This document shows, in pieces, positions 13,347-21,681 of a DNA stretch of 64,000 nucleotides. The notes under the pieces were generated by a model. The model had not been told where the DNA came from and made no database searches. It saw only the letters and a list, made by a program, of their open reading frames with translations. The first letter of the stretch is position 1. Each line of letters begins with the position of its first letter. The DNA is from Eubacteriaceae bacterium (GTDB lineage: Bacteria > Bacillota > Clostridia > Peptostreptococcales > Anaerovoracaceae), in the NCBI GenBank assembly GCA_902362435.1, contig CABIWW010000009.1, forward strand, positions 62,001 to 126,000. Direction: 5' to 3'. Position numbers and translations under genes: made by a program.

Positions 13347-16139
13347 ATGAGCAGAGAACTGGACAGGGAGTTATTCCCGGACTATGAGTATCCTGAATAT
13401 ACGCCGGATCATAACGAACCGTTCCGTGAGCCGATCGCGAAGCTTGGTAAGCTGATCACTGACAGAGTTCCACAGAAGCTCGGGCTCAGGAAGATCACGA
13501 GAGATGACCCTGAATACTGGGGGCTTGCAAGTGTGCTTTCGGACGAGGAAGCTGAGCTCGCACTGAAGCTTGGAGTCAGAAAGCCTAAGACGCTTCCTGA
13601 AATCGTTGAGCTCAGTGGTCTTGGGGAAGCAAAGTGCGAAGCTATGCTTGAGGAGATGGCACGCAAGGGACTTCTCGAATATAACTGGGAGAACGACAGG
13701 CACGAGAAACAGTACGTTCTGCCGATGTACGTACCGGGCTGTGCGGAATTCTTTAACATGAATGCAGAGCTTCTCGACTCGAATCCTGAGATAGGTATCT
13801 TCTTTGAGCACATGTCGCGTCTGCCTCTTGGCAAGATCACACCTTTTGTACCGGAAGGCGGTGCAGGCATAGGGATGCATGTGATACCTGTCGAGAAGGC
13901 GATAGAGATGGAGAATGAGTCTGTCGATCTTGAGCATATATCATACTGGCTCGACAAGTACGAGGGAAAATACGCTGCGAGTCCATGTTCTTGCAGACGT
14001 TCAAGAATGAAGTTCGATGAGGGATGCGCAGACGATCCAGAAGGCTGGTGCATCGCTGTCGGTGACATGGCTGACTACGTAGTTGAGACACAGAAGGGCG
14101 GACGCTATATCACAAGGGAGGAAACACTGGAGATCCTGAAACAGGCAGAAGATAACGGATTCGTGCATCAGATCACAAATATCGACGGAAAGAACAAAAT
14201 CTTTGCGATCTGTAACTGCAACGTGAATGTGTGCTATGCGCTTCGTACTTCGCAGCTTTTTAATACTCCTAATATGTCTCGTTCAGCATATATAGCGAAG
14301 GTCGACAAGAGCAGCTGTGTTGCCTGCGGAAAGTGCGTTGAGAGCTGCCCGGCCGGTGCTGTAAAGCTCGGACAGAAGCTTTGCGACAAGGAAGGCTGCG
14401 AGATCAGATATCCGAAGCATCCGCTTCCAGGCGATATGCCTTGGGGCGAGCACATGTGGACACACAATTATAGAGATGTGAACAGGATCAATTGCTACGA
14501 CACGGGCACGGCTCCATGCAAGACTGCATGTCCTGCCCATATCGCAGTACAGGGCTACCTGCAGCTGGCCGGAGAGGGGCGTTACGATGAAGCCCTTGCT
14601 CTCATCAAGAAGGACAATCCGCTTCCTGCGGTATGTGGACATGTCTGTAACAGAAGATGTGAGGATGCGTGTACAAGAGGAACTATCGATGAAGCTGTTG
14701 CGATCGATGAGGTAAAAAGATTCATTGCGGAAAGAGATCTAAGTTTAGATACAAGATATATCCCTGAGCCGATCGTTCCATCGCTTCGCGGAGGTTTCGA
14801 TGAAAAGATCGCTATCATAGGTGCGGGGCCGGCGGGTCTGAGCTGTGCGTATTTCCTTGCCATGACAGGATATAAGCCGACGATCTTTGAGAAAAATGAC
14901 GAACCGGGCGGGATGCTTCGATACGGGATACCATCATATAAGCTCGAGAAAAAACTTCTGGATGCAGAGATCGATGTGATTCGCGAGATGGGTGTCGAGA
15001 TAAAATGTGGTGTTGAGATCGGTAAGGAACTCACGATCGAAGAGCTTAGGGAGCAGGGCTACAAGGGCTTCTACATTGCGATCGGATGCCAGAAGGGAAG
15101 GATGCCGGGCGTTCCCGGACAGGATGCAGTTGGCGCTTACACAGCTGTTGATTTCCTTAGAGAGGCGAGTGAGCGTGAAGACTTTGATTTTGAGGGTGAT
15201 GTTGTCGTTGTCGGTGGAGGAAATGTAGCTATCGATGCTGCAAGGGTAGGCAGCAGATGTACAGACAACAAAATTTCGATGTTCTGTCTCGAGCAGAGAG
15301 ACGAGATGCCTGCAAGCAGGGACGAGATTTCGGAGGCTCTAGAGGAAGGGATCGAGCTGAACCCTGGCTGGGGAATGAAAGAGATCCTCGAGGAGAACGG
15401 ACACGTTTCAGGCGTTGTATTCAAAAGGTGCATAAGAGTATTTAACGACGAAGGCGGATTCTCGCCGGAATACGATGAGAATGACACAGTAACAGTGTCG
15501 TGTCGCCACGTTGTTTTCTCAGTAGGACAGATGGCCGACTGGGGTGGGACCCTTGAGAACATGAACATCGAGCTTAAGCCTAATGGGAATGCGATGGCAA
15601 ACAGGCTGACATATCAGACATCTGAGGCTGATATTTTCGTCGGAGGAGATATATATACAGGTCCGAAATTTGCGATCGATGCGATCGCAGCCGGAAGAGA
15701 GGGTGCGGTATCACTTCACAGATATGTACACGATCATTGTACTCTTACGATAGGGAGAAACCGTCGCGACTTTATAGAGCTAAACAAGGATAATATCAGA
15801 GTCGATACATATGATGACTCGAAGCGTCAGATCCCGCCGGGGGCGGATGCGGCAATGCAGGCAGAGACTTTCAGAGACCTGTCTCACAGTCTCACAGAGG
15901 AGCAGGTCAAGGCAGAGACTTCGAGATGCCTGTCATGCGGTGCATCGGTAGTCGATCCTAACAAATGCATAGGCTGTGGAGTCTGCACAACGAAATGCGT
16001 ATTTGACGCGATCCACCTTAACAGAGAGCTCCCGGGCGCATCGGTAATGCACTCATCAGAGGAGAAGCTTAAATATATCCTTCCTAATATGCTTAAGCAG
16101 AACATCAAAGTCAAGTTCAGGAAAAAGCCAAGAGATTAG
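13347..16139 (+). CDS. multi-domain Fe-S flavoprotein (GltD-like NAD(P)H oxidoreductase)
   Basis: A 930-residue protein. Residues 1-130 look like a winged-helix/linker region. Residues ~200-300 form a Cys-rich domain (C214-S-C216, two more Cys near 226-234, and C-N-C-x4-C near 289-296). A ferredoxin motif C-V-A-C-G-K-C-x3-C lies near 324. From ~390 it follows the glutamate synthase small-subunit family: C-K-T-A-C-P, FAD site I-I-G-A-G-P-A-G near 490, and NAD(P)H site V-G-G-G-N-V-A near 620. A C-terminal C-I-G-C-G-V-C-T-T-K-C lies near 873. It probably passes electrons between NAD(P)H and an unknown partner. The strong AGGAGGAG site is 14 bp after hypB. The substrate is unknown. Confidence 0.82.
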   Translation: MSRELDRELFPDYEYPEYTPDHNEPFREPIAKLGKLITDRVPQKLGLRKITRDDPEYWGLASVLSDEEAELALKLGVRKPKTLPEIVELSGLGEAKCEAMLEEMARKGLLEYNWENDRHEKQYVLPMYVPGCAEFFNMNAELLDSNPEIGIFFEHMSRLPLGKITPFVPEGGAGIGMHVIPVEKAIEMENESVDLEHISYWLDKYEGKYAASPCSCRRSRMKFDEGCADDPEGWCIAVGDMADYVVETQKGGRYITREETLEILKQAEDNGFVHQITNIDGKNKIFAICNCNVNVCYALRTSQLFNTPNMSRSAYIAKVDKSSCVACGKCVESCPAGAVKLGQKLCDKEGCEIRYPKHPLPGDMPWGEHMWTHNYRDVNRINCYDTGTAPCKTACPAHIAVQGYLQLAGEGRYDEALALIKKDNPLPAVCGHVCNRRCEDACTRGTIDEAVAIDEVKRFIAERDLSLDTRYIPEPIVPSLRGGFDEKIAIIGAGPAGLSCAYFLAMTGYKPTIFEKNDEPGGMLRYGIPSYKLEKKLLDAEIDVIREMGVEIKCGVEIGKELTIEELREQGYKGFYIAIGCQKGRMPGVPGQDAVGAYTAVDFLREASEREDFDFEGDVVVVGGGNVAIDAARVGSRCTDNKISMFCLEQRDEMPASRDEISEALEEGIELNPGWGMKEILEENGHVSGVVFKRCIRVFNDEGGFSPEYDENDTVTVSCRHVVFSVGQMADWGGTLENMNIELKPNGNAMANRLTYQTSEADIFVGGDIYTGPKFAIDAIAAGREGAVSLHRYVHDHCTLTIGRNRRDFIELNKDNIRVDTYDDSKRQIPPGADAAMQAETFRDLSHSLTEEQVKAETSRCLSCGASVVDPNKCIGCGVCTTKCVFDAIHLNRELPGASVMHSSEEKLKYILPNMLKQNIKVKFRKKPRD

Positions 16140-16163
16140 GTTTCGTAGAAAAGGAGAGTCATA

Positions 16164-16508
16164 ATGCATGAGCTTGGAGTAACATTTCATATCCTGGATC
16201 ACGTTGAGGGCGTCGCTGCTGCAAACAATGTGACCAGAGTCAGTAAAGTCGTGCTTGAGCTTGGTGAGGTCTCGACCGTGATCGGGTCATATCTTCACAG
16301 CTGCTGGAAGTGGGCTGCGTCCAAAAGACCACTTTTCGAAGACTGTGAACTTGAGGTGGAGAAGCTCTCGGCCATAACATTCTGTGAGAACTGCGGGAAG
16401 ACCTATGGAACGGTGGAGTATGGAAAGATTTGTCCGTACTGTGGGAGTGAGAAGACATTTCTGCTGCAGGGCAATGAATTCAATATAAAAGAAATAGAGG
16501 TAGAATAG
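16164..16508 (+). CDS. hypA: hydrogenase maturation nickel metallochaperone HypA
   Basis: A 114-residue protein beginning M-H-E-L-G-V-T; the N-terminal Met-His-Glu is the HypA nickel site. A zinc ribbon follows (C-E-N-C near 74-77 and C-P-Y-C near 92-95). HypA hands Ni2+ to HypB or directly to target enzymes. It lies 24 bp after the flavoprotein and 11 bp before the DUF5692 gene, with AAGGAG upstream. Splitting hypB and hypA around an oxidoreductase is not the usual hyp operon order. Confidence 0.92.
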   Translation: MHELGVTFHILDHVEGVAAANNVTRVSKVVLELGEVSTVIGSYLHSCWKWAASKRPLFEDCELEVEKLSAITFCENCGKTYGTVEYGKICPYCGSEKTFLLQGNEFNIKEIEVE

Positions 16509-16519
16509 GAGGAAAAGTT

Positions 16520-17554
16520 ATGTTTTTTGATATTTATGGAGAGACAGCCGGATGGCAGCTTCTGGGCTGGCTGATGGTATTTGTCGGTCTTGTTGTAATG
16601 AATGAGATCGCAAGACGCTCAAAGGCAGGCGGAATTGCGTGTTTTGTGGTATTGCCTGCTGCTCTGACAGTGTACTTCATCGCGATTTATATCGGCGCTG
16701 CCAAAGGTGCTGAATGGGCACTTGATAACGATACCTATGTACATATGAACAGCTGGTTCCATTATGCCAAGCTGTACGCTGCAACTGCAGGCTGCGTAGG
16801 CTTCATGATCCTCAAGTATCACTGGGGAAAGCTCGGTAAATCACATGCTTTCAAAGTATTCCCTTTTGTGATCGTAGCTATCAATATTCTGATCGCTGTT
16901 GCCTCTGACTTTGAGTCAGCAATCCGTGCAGGTTCACTTGCAGGCGGATGGTGGCTGTCATCAGAAGGTGTATGGCTTTATGGCGGATGGTGGAATGTCC
17001 TTAACGGGATAGCCGGGCTGTTCAACATATTCTGTATGACAGGCTGGTGGGGGATATACTCATCAAAGAACAGGCAGGATATGCTCTGGCCTGATATGAT
17101 CTGGGTTTTTATACTGGCATATGATATATGGAACTTTGAGTACACATATCTCAATCTGCCGACACATTCATGGTACTGTGGTCTTGCACTTCTGCTCGCT
17201 CCGACTTTTGCTGCGGCACTGTGGAACAAGGGTGGATGGATCCAGAATCGTGCTAATACTCTGGCACTGTGGTGCATGTTTGCTCAGGTATTTCCGCTCT
17301 TCCAGGATGCAAGCAGATTCACGACTGTTACATCTGTATACGGTGAGGGCGGCATTGCTGCAGCAATGGGTGAAAGTATGCCTGTTGCAGCAGATCCGCT
17401 GGCACAGGGTCTTATCGCAGTTCTGTCGATAGCTGTAAATGTGTTCGCATTTGCATATATTCTCAGGAGAGCGAAGTCTCAGAACAAGAATCCTTGGAAG
17501 AATGAAATCTTTACGGATACCAGAGATTACATCGAGGCAATGGAACGTGCATAA
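16520..17554 (+). CDS. DUF5692 family membrane protein
   Basis: A 344-residue integral membrane protein with about nine hydrophobic segments (roughly 12-30, 36-58, 81-100, 113-132, 158-178, 190-207, 217-238, 248-262, 290-318). It is very rich in Trp, including G-G-W-W twice and T-G-W-W-G. Potential ligands in or near the membrane are H-Y-A-K-L-Y, K-Y-H-W, D-I-W-N-F-E-Y and T-H-S-W-Y-C. I recognise the pattern as DUF5692, of unknown function. AGGAGG precedes the start. As the last gene of the TetR-hypB-flavoprotein-hypA operon it may be the membrane partner or the metal-dependent enzyme itself (inference). Confidence 0.75.
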   Translation: MFFDIYGETAGWQLLGWLMVFVGLVVMNEIARRSKAGGIACFVVLPAALTVYFIAIYIGAAKGAEWALDNDTYVHMNSWFHYAKLYAATAGCVGFMILKYHWGKLGKSHAFKVFPFVIVAINILIAVASDFESAIRAGSLAGGWWLSSEGVWLYGGWWNVLNGIAGLFNIFCMTGWWGIYSSKNRQDMLWPDMIWVFILAYDIWNFEYTYLNLPTHSWYCGLALLLAPTFAAALWNKGGWIQNRANTLALWCMFAQVFPLFQDASRFTTVTSVYGEGGIAAAMGESMPVAADPLAQGLIAVLSIAVNVFAFAYILRRAKSQNKNPWKNEIFTDTRDYIEAMERA

Positions 17555-17591
17555 TGACTGATCTGATAACTTAAAAATGATGAATCAAGAC

Positions 17592-17637
17592 AAAAGCTCC
17601 TGCCGGAAGCACAGATGCTGCTGCGGCAGGAGTTTTG
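17592..17637 (+). terminator. terminator of the hyp-DUF5692 operon
   Basis: CTCCTGCCG (17597-17605) pairs with CGGCAGGAG (17624-17632), followed by TTTTG and preceded by AAAAG. The rest of the gap to 17810 shows only AT-rich sequence leading into the next promoter. Confidence 0.85.
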
Positions 17638-17810
17638 TGTTTCAAGGGATCTCCATGATGGCAATGCTTCCGGACATGTACAATGCAGCCGGACATAAAA
17701 ATATGAATGATACATAGCCGCATGATATGCATGAAGAATGATTCAATATAACAGGCAGAAATTCCAGAGTTTTTTATATTTAAATAAAAACGTTTATTTT
17801 TTGTTTGTTT

Positions 17811-17819
17811 TGATATAAT
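17811..17819 (+). promoter_or_regulatory. extended -10 promoter of the bile salt hydrolase gene
   Basis: TGA-TATAAT with an AT-rich upstream region and no clear TTGACA box. Confidence 0.55.
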
Positions 17820-17906
17820 AAAGATACCAAAACAGGAATGGAGGTTCAGCAGATAAAAGAGAACCCTTATTTTACAGAGGATTTTAATGAAAAGAGAGAT
17901 AACGAT

Positions 17907-18896
17907 ATGTGTACAGCATCAACTTACAAAACAAAAGATTTTTATATAGGGAGAACTCTGGACTACGAGTTCTCTTACGGTGAGGAGGTGACCGTGACGC
18001 CTAGAAACTGCGAATTCGACTTCAGGCATGCAGGGAAGCTGGAGTCACACTACGCGATCATCGGGATGGCATTCGTTGCGGACGGATATCCTCTTTATTA
18101 CGATGGAGTGAATGAAAAGGGCCTGGGAATGGCAGGGCTCAATTTTGTCGGCAATGCGGCATATGAAGATGCTGTTCCTGTCGGCGAGACCGATGATGTC
18201 CAGGTGGCGCAGTTTGAGTTTGTTCCGTGGATACTTGGTCAGTGCGGATCGGTCGCGGAGGCAAGAGTAAGGATTGCCGGAATGAGACTTACAGGCACAC
18301 CGTTCAGCGATCAGTTTCCCCCGGCGCAGCTGCACTGGATGATAGCCGATAAGAATGAATGCATCGTGGTGGAATCCACGGAGGATGGACTGAATGTGTA
18401 TGATGACCCTGTCGGAGTGCTCACGAACAACCCGCCGTTTCCTGTGCAGCTTTTTGCACTGAACAACTATGCAGGCGTTTCTCGAAAGCAGCCGGAAAAT
18501 ACCTTTGCAGGAACACTGAAGCTAGATGCATACAGCAGAGGAATGGGTGCGATGGGGATACCGGGAGATCTTTCGAGCCAGTCGAGATTCGTAAAGGCGG
18601 CATTCACTAAGCTGAGCTCGGTATCAGGAGACAGCGAAAAAGAGAGTGTGAGTCAGTTCTTTCATATCCTGGGGTCAGTCGACCAGCAGCGCGGATGCTG
18701 CGAAGTGGGCGACGGCAAATATGAGATAACCATATATACGTCGTGCTGCAACGCTGATAAAGGAATCTATTACTATACGACATACGATAATCATCAGATA
18801 ACAGCAGTGGATATGCATGCGGAGGATCTGGATTCAGATCAGCTTATCCGATACCCGATAATAACAGACGGGGAAGTCAGATGGCATAATAAATGA
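17907..18896 (+). CDS. cbh: choloylglycine (bile salt) hydrolase, linear amide C-N hydrolase
   Basis: A 329-residue Ntn-hydrolase. Starting at ATG 17907 puts the nucleophile at Cys2 (M-C-T-A-S), followed by G-R16-T-L-D19 as in bile salt hydrolases. Further matches are N-E-K-G-L-G-M-A-G-L-N-F, N-N-P-P-F-P, and R-G-M-G-A-M-G-I-P-G-D-L-S-S-x-S-R-F. These fit BSH better than penicillin V acylase. It cleaves glycine or taurine from conjugated bile acids in the cytoplasm. The frame extends 23 codons upstream to 17838, which would need propeptide removal, so I prefer the short start although its ribosome site (AGAGAG) is weak. It has its own promoter and terminator. Confidence 0.9.
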   Translation: MCTASTYKTKDFYIGRTLDYEFSYGEEVTVTPRNCEFDFRHAGKLESHYAIIGMAFVADGYPLYYDGVNEKGLGMAGLNFVGNAAYEDAVPVGETDDVQVAQFEFVPWILGQCGSVAEARVRIAGMRLTGTPFSDQFPPAQLHWMIADKNECIVVESTEDGLNVYDDPVGVLTNNPPFPVQLFALNNYAGVSRKQPENTFAGTLKLDAYSRGMGAMGIPGDLSSQSRFVKAAFTKLSSVSGDSEKESVSQFFHILGSVDQQRGCCEVGDGKYEITIYTSCCNADKGIYYYTTYDNHQITAVDMHAEDLDSDQLIRYPIITDGEVRWHNK

Positions 18897-18903
18897 AAGA
18901 GTA

Positions 18904-18955
18904 AAGCGGGACGGTTCATATGATCATACATATGAGAACGTCCCGCTTCGTTTTT
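18904..18955 (+). terminator. strong terminator after cbh
   Basis: AAGCGGGACG at 18904-18913 pairs with CGTCCCGCTT ending 18948, and an inner CATATG stem extends the hairpin. TTTTT follows. Confidence 0.88.
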
Positions 18956-18979
18956 CGCCATAGCACCGATATTCAATAT

Positions 18980-19150
18980 TCAGCATATAGTCCCGCCGCC
19001 CACGACGGTGTCGCCGTCATAGAGGACGAGCGCCTGGCCTTTGGTCACTGCCCGTTGCGGTTCATCGAACTCAGCCTTTATAGTGTTCTCATCTGTCTGT
19101 ACGGAGGCGTTATCGGCATATATGATGTTTTCAGCCTTTAGACCTTGCAT
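18980..19150 (-). pseudogene. stand-alone C-terminal domain of MnmA (tRNA 2-thiouridylase)
   Basis: A 56-residue ORF whose sequence (V-Y-A-D-N-A-like start, [22 protein letters not shown]) matches the C-terminal beta-barrel of MnmA. The ATP-binding and catalytic Cys domains are missing. A good ribosome site (AAGGAG) precedes ATG 19150, so it may be translated as a small beta-barrel protein and not be a dead fragment. I treat it as a truncated copy. It lies at the edge of the accessory stretch, antisense to its neighbours. Confidence 0.6.
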
Positions 19151-19324
19151 AATTTTCTCCTTTGTGGTTAAATATATACAAAACATATGTGTTTAATAAG
19201 GTAAGAATAACAAGGAGCTGCACATGTGTCAAGGAATCATATGAAAGTTCGAGCTGACAGGGTTTTATTACCGATGTATCACGGGCATCATATACTTATT
19301 GCAGGTCACTATAAACTCATCAGC

Positions 19325-19353
19325 TTGATAAACTACTTTACATATAATATAAT
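19325..19353 (+). promoter_or_regulatory. promoter of the Rrf2 gene
   Basis: TTGATA (19325-19330), 17-bp spacer, TATAAT (19348-19353). The leader is only about 14 nt and begins near the AGGAGGTG site. Confidence 0.75.
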
Positions 19354-19373
19354 AGGGAATAGGAGGTGCTGTT

Positions 19374-19811
19374 ATGAAAGTATCAACAAAAGGTCGCTAT
19401 GCGCTCAGAGTCATGCTTGACCTGGCGATAAACAATACAGGTGAATATATTCCGCTTAAAGAAGTTTCGAGGAGACAGGGCATAACGCTCAAATATCTGG
19501 AGCAGATAATACCGCAGCTCAAAAAAGCCGGATTTCTCAGGAGCACGCGCGGAAACAGCGGCGGATACAGGCTGGCTAAGGAGCCTCGGGAGTACGTGGT
19601 AGGCGATATACTCCGCACGATGGAGGGAAGCCTGGCTCCGGTATCATGTCTTGAGGACGAGGAAAATCTGTGTGAGATGAGCGATGTGTGTACTACGCTC
19701 AGTTTCTGGCAGGGACTTGAGAAAGTGATAACCGACTATGTCGACAGTGTGACGCTTCAGGATCTGCTGGATCACCATAATTCCATGCTGGGCAGCGATT
19801 ATTCGATATAG
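19374..19811 (+). CDS. Rrf2 family transcriptional regulator
   Basis: A 145-residue Rrf2 protein with M-K-V-S-T-K-G-R-Y-A-L-R at the start, a winged helix to about residue 80 (G-N-S-G-G-Y-R-L-A), and three Cys near 91-107 (S-C-x8-C-x5-C). IscR uses three Cys there to bind a [2Fe-2S] cluster; CymR-type members lack them. Metal or redox sensing is therefore likely. It precedes a sensory [FeFe] hydrogenase and lies upstream of sulfur genes, both plausible targets. Very short leader with AGGAGGTG. Confidence 0.88.
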   Translation: MKVSTKGRYALRVMLDLAINNTGEYIPLKEVSRRQGITLKYLEQIIPQLKKAGFLRSTRGNSGGYRLAKEPREYVVGDILRTMEGSLAPVSCLEDEENLCEMSDVCTTLSFWQGLEKVITDYVDSVTLQDLLDHHNSMLGSDYSI

Positions 19812-19819
19812 ACCGGAAA

Positions 19820-19848
19820 GGACATTGCGCGGGCAGTGTTCTTTTTTT
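19820..19848 (+). terminator. terminator after the Rrf2 gene
   Basis: GGACATTGC (19820-19828) pairs with GCAGTGTTC (19833-19841) including two G-U pairs, then seven T. The rest of the gap to 20013 shows no gene. Confidence 0.65.
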
Positions 19849-20013
19849 ATGCTGTAAAGAAAAACAGTCACTGATCCCAGGGCTTTTTTTGAAAAAATCA
19901 TGCCATCGTGCAAAGGGCGGGTTTTTGCGGTTGTAATTCAAATGCACGTCTGATAACATGATTTTAAGACTTGATATCAGATATGTCAGAAGGCGAGAAG
20001 AAGAGGAGTTCAT

Positions 20014-21681
20014 ATGAGAGAAATACTCGGATTGAAAAAGACAAACTGCAAGAGCTGTCACAAATGCATCAGAAACTGCGCTGTAAAGTCCATAAGATTC
20101 ACAGCGGGACAGGCGCATATCGTGGAAGACGAATGCATACTGTGCGGGCGCTGTTTTGCCGTCTGTCCGCAGGATGCGAAAGTCATCGCAAGCGATATGG
20201 AAAAAGTCAGGATCATGCTGCAGACGGGCACCGTTTACGCGAGCATCGCTCCGTCTTTTGCAGCCAGCTACCCCGGAGTCGGCATAGATGCGCTGGAAGA
20301 CGCGCTGAAAAAGCTGGGATTTGCGGGAGCGGAAGAGACTGCGGTAGGCGCTACCATAGTGAAAAAAGAATACGAGAGGATACTGGATGAGGAAAAGCCT
20401 AACATCCTCGTGTCTTCGTGCTGTTCCAGCATAAATCTGATGCTGAGAAAATATTATCCGGAGGCACTGTTCACGCTGGCGCCGGTGATCACGCCGATGC
20501 AGGCGCACTGCAGAGATATAAAGCGCAGACATCCTGAAGCGAAGACCGTTTTCATAGGGCCGTGCATTTCCAAGAAATCAGAGGCGGCAGAAGAGGATGC
20601 GGTAGATGCGGTCCTGATGTTCGACGAGTTCAACAGATGGCTCAGGGAAGAAGGGATAGAGCTCGGCAGGCGAGAGGATATCAGAAAAGGCGGTCGGGCG
20701 AGGGTGTTCCCGACTGCTGGGGGTATTATCGAGACGATGGATAAAAATCCGGAGTATACATATGTTGCCGTGGACGGAGTGAAAAAGTGCATGGACGTTC
20801 TCGACGAAATAAAGGAGGGAAGACTGCACAACTGCTTTATAGAAATGTCCGCGTGTGAGGGAAGCTGTGCAGACGGGCCGATTCTGGACAAGATGAAGAA
20901 CACACCTGCGCAGAATTACCTGCAGGTCGTGCGTTATGCGGAAAAAGAGGATTTTGCAGTAGAAAAGTATGCGAAGGAAGAGATAGCAGCCGTTTACGAA
21001 CCTTCCGAGCTTGAAGCGGAGCAGCCGTCAGAGGCGGAGATAAAAGCGATGCTTTTAAAGATGAACAAGCTGTCGAAGGAAGACGAGCTGAACTGCGGCT
21101 CATGCGGATACTGCACGTGCAGAGAAAAAGCCATCGCGATAATCCAGGGGAAAGCTGAGATCTCGATGTGCCTGCCGTACATGCTGAGCCAGATGGAAAA
21201 TCTGTCTGATTCTGTAGTGGCGAATTTCCCGGATGCGATACTGGTGCTCAATGACGAGCTGGAGATCCAGAAGATCAATCCGAAGGCGAAGAAGATCCTG
21301 CGCATCCGTGATGAAAGTGATGTCATGGGTGAGCATATCGGCAGGCTGCTCGATCCGGAGCCGTTTGAAATGGTGATGCTCAAAAAGAAGGATCTCATGT
21401 ATGAGCAGCTGTATCTAGCCGAGTACGAATGCTACGTGGAACAGACGATAATATACAACCGCGAGGGCCACCAGTTCATCTGCATTTTGTGCGATATAAC
21501 TGCAGACATGGCGCTTAGAGAGAAGAAGCTTGCGAATCAGAACCAGGCGTTCGAGATCGCAAACGATATGGCGAAAAAGCAGCTCAAGATCGTTCAGAGC
21601 ATCGCGTCGCTGCTGGGAGAGACGACTGCTGATACGCTTATCGCACTGGAGCACCTGAAGGAGACGATTGCTGATGATTGA
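20014..21681 (+). CDS. sensory-type [FeFe] hydrogenase with PAS domain
   Basis: A 555-residue protein. Two [4Fe-4S] motifs (C12/15/18/22 and C41/44/47/51) lead into an H-cluster domain with its four ligand Cys kept: S-S-C136-C137, G-P-C184, and A-C281-E-G-S-C285. A C361-G-S-C-G-Y-C-T-C cluster motif then precedes a PAS domain (about 395-490) and a helical C-terminus. This order is that of group C (putatively H2-sensing) [FeFe] hydrogenases. Loops differ from catalytic enzymes (S-S-C-C-S-S in place of T-S-C-C-P; no G-G-G-Q). It is followed by an overlapping PP2C phosphatase gene, so it likely passes an H2 or redox signal to it. Confidence 0.85.
   Translation: MREILGLKKTNCKSCHKCIRNCAVKSIRFTAGQAHIVEDECILCGRCFAVCPQDAKVIASDMEKVRIMLQTGTVYASIAPSFAASYPGVGIDALEDALKKLGFAGAEETAVGATIVKKEYERILDEEKPNILVSSCCSSINLMLRKYYPEALFTLAPVITPMQAHCRDIKRRHPEAKTVFIGPCISKKSEAAEEDAVDAVLMFDEFNRWLREEGIELGRREDIRKGGRARVFPTAGGIIETMDKNPEYTYVAVDGVKKCMDVLDEIKEGRLHNCFIEMSACEGSCADGPILDKMKNTPAQNYLQVVRYAEKEDFAVEKYAKEEIAAVYEPSELEAEQPSEAEIKAMLLKMNKLSKEDELNCGSCGYCTCREKAIAIIQGKAEISMCLPYMLSQMENLSDSVVANFPDAILVLNDELEIQKINPKAKKILRIRDESDVMGEHIGRLLDPEPFEMVMLKKKDLMYEQLYLAEYECYVEQTIIYNREGHQFICILCDITADMALREKKLANQNQAFEIANDMAKKQLKIVQSIASLLGETTADTLIALEHLKETIADD

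Noticed and set aside
17838-17906. N-terminal extension of the bile salt hydrolase
   Set aside because: The nucleophile must become residue 1 after Met removal; the extension would need cleavage after 24 residues and is not needed if translation starts at 17907.
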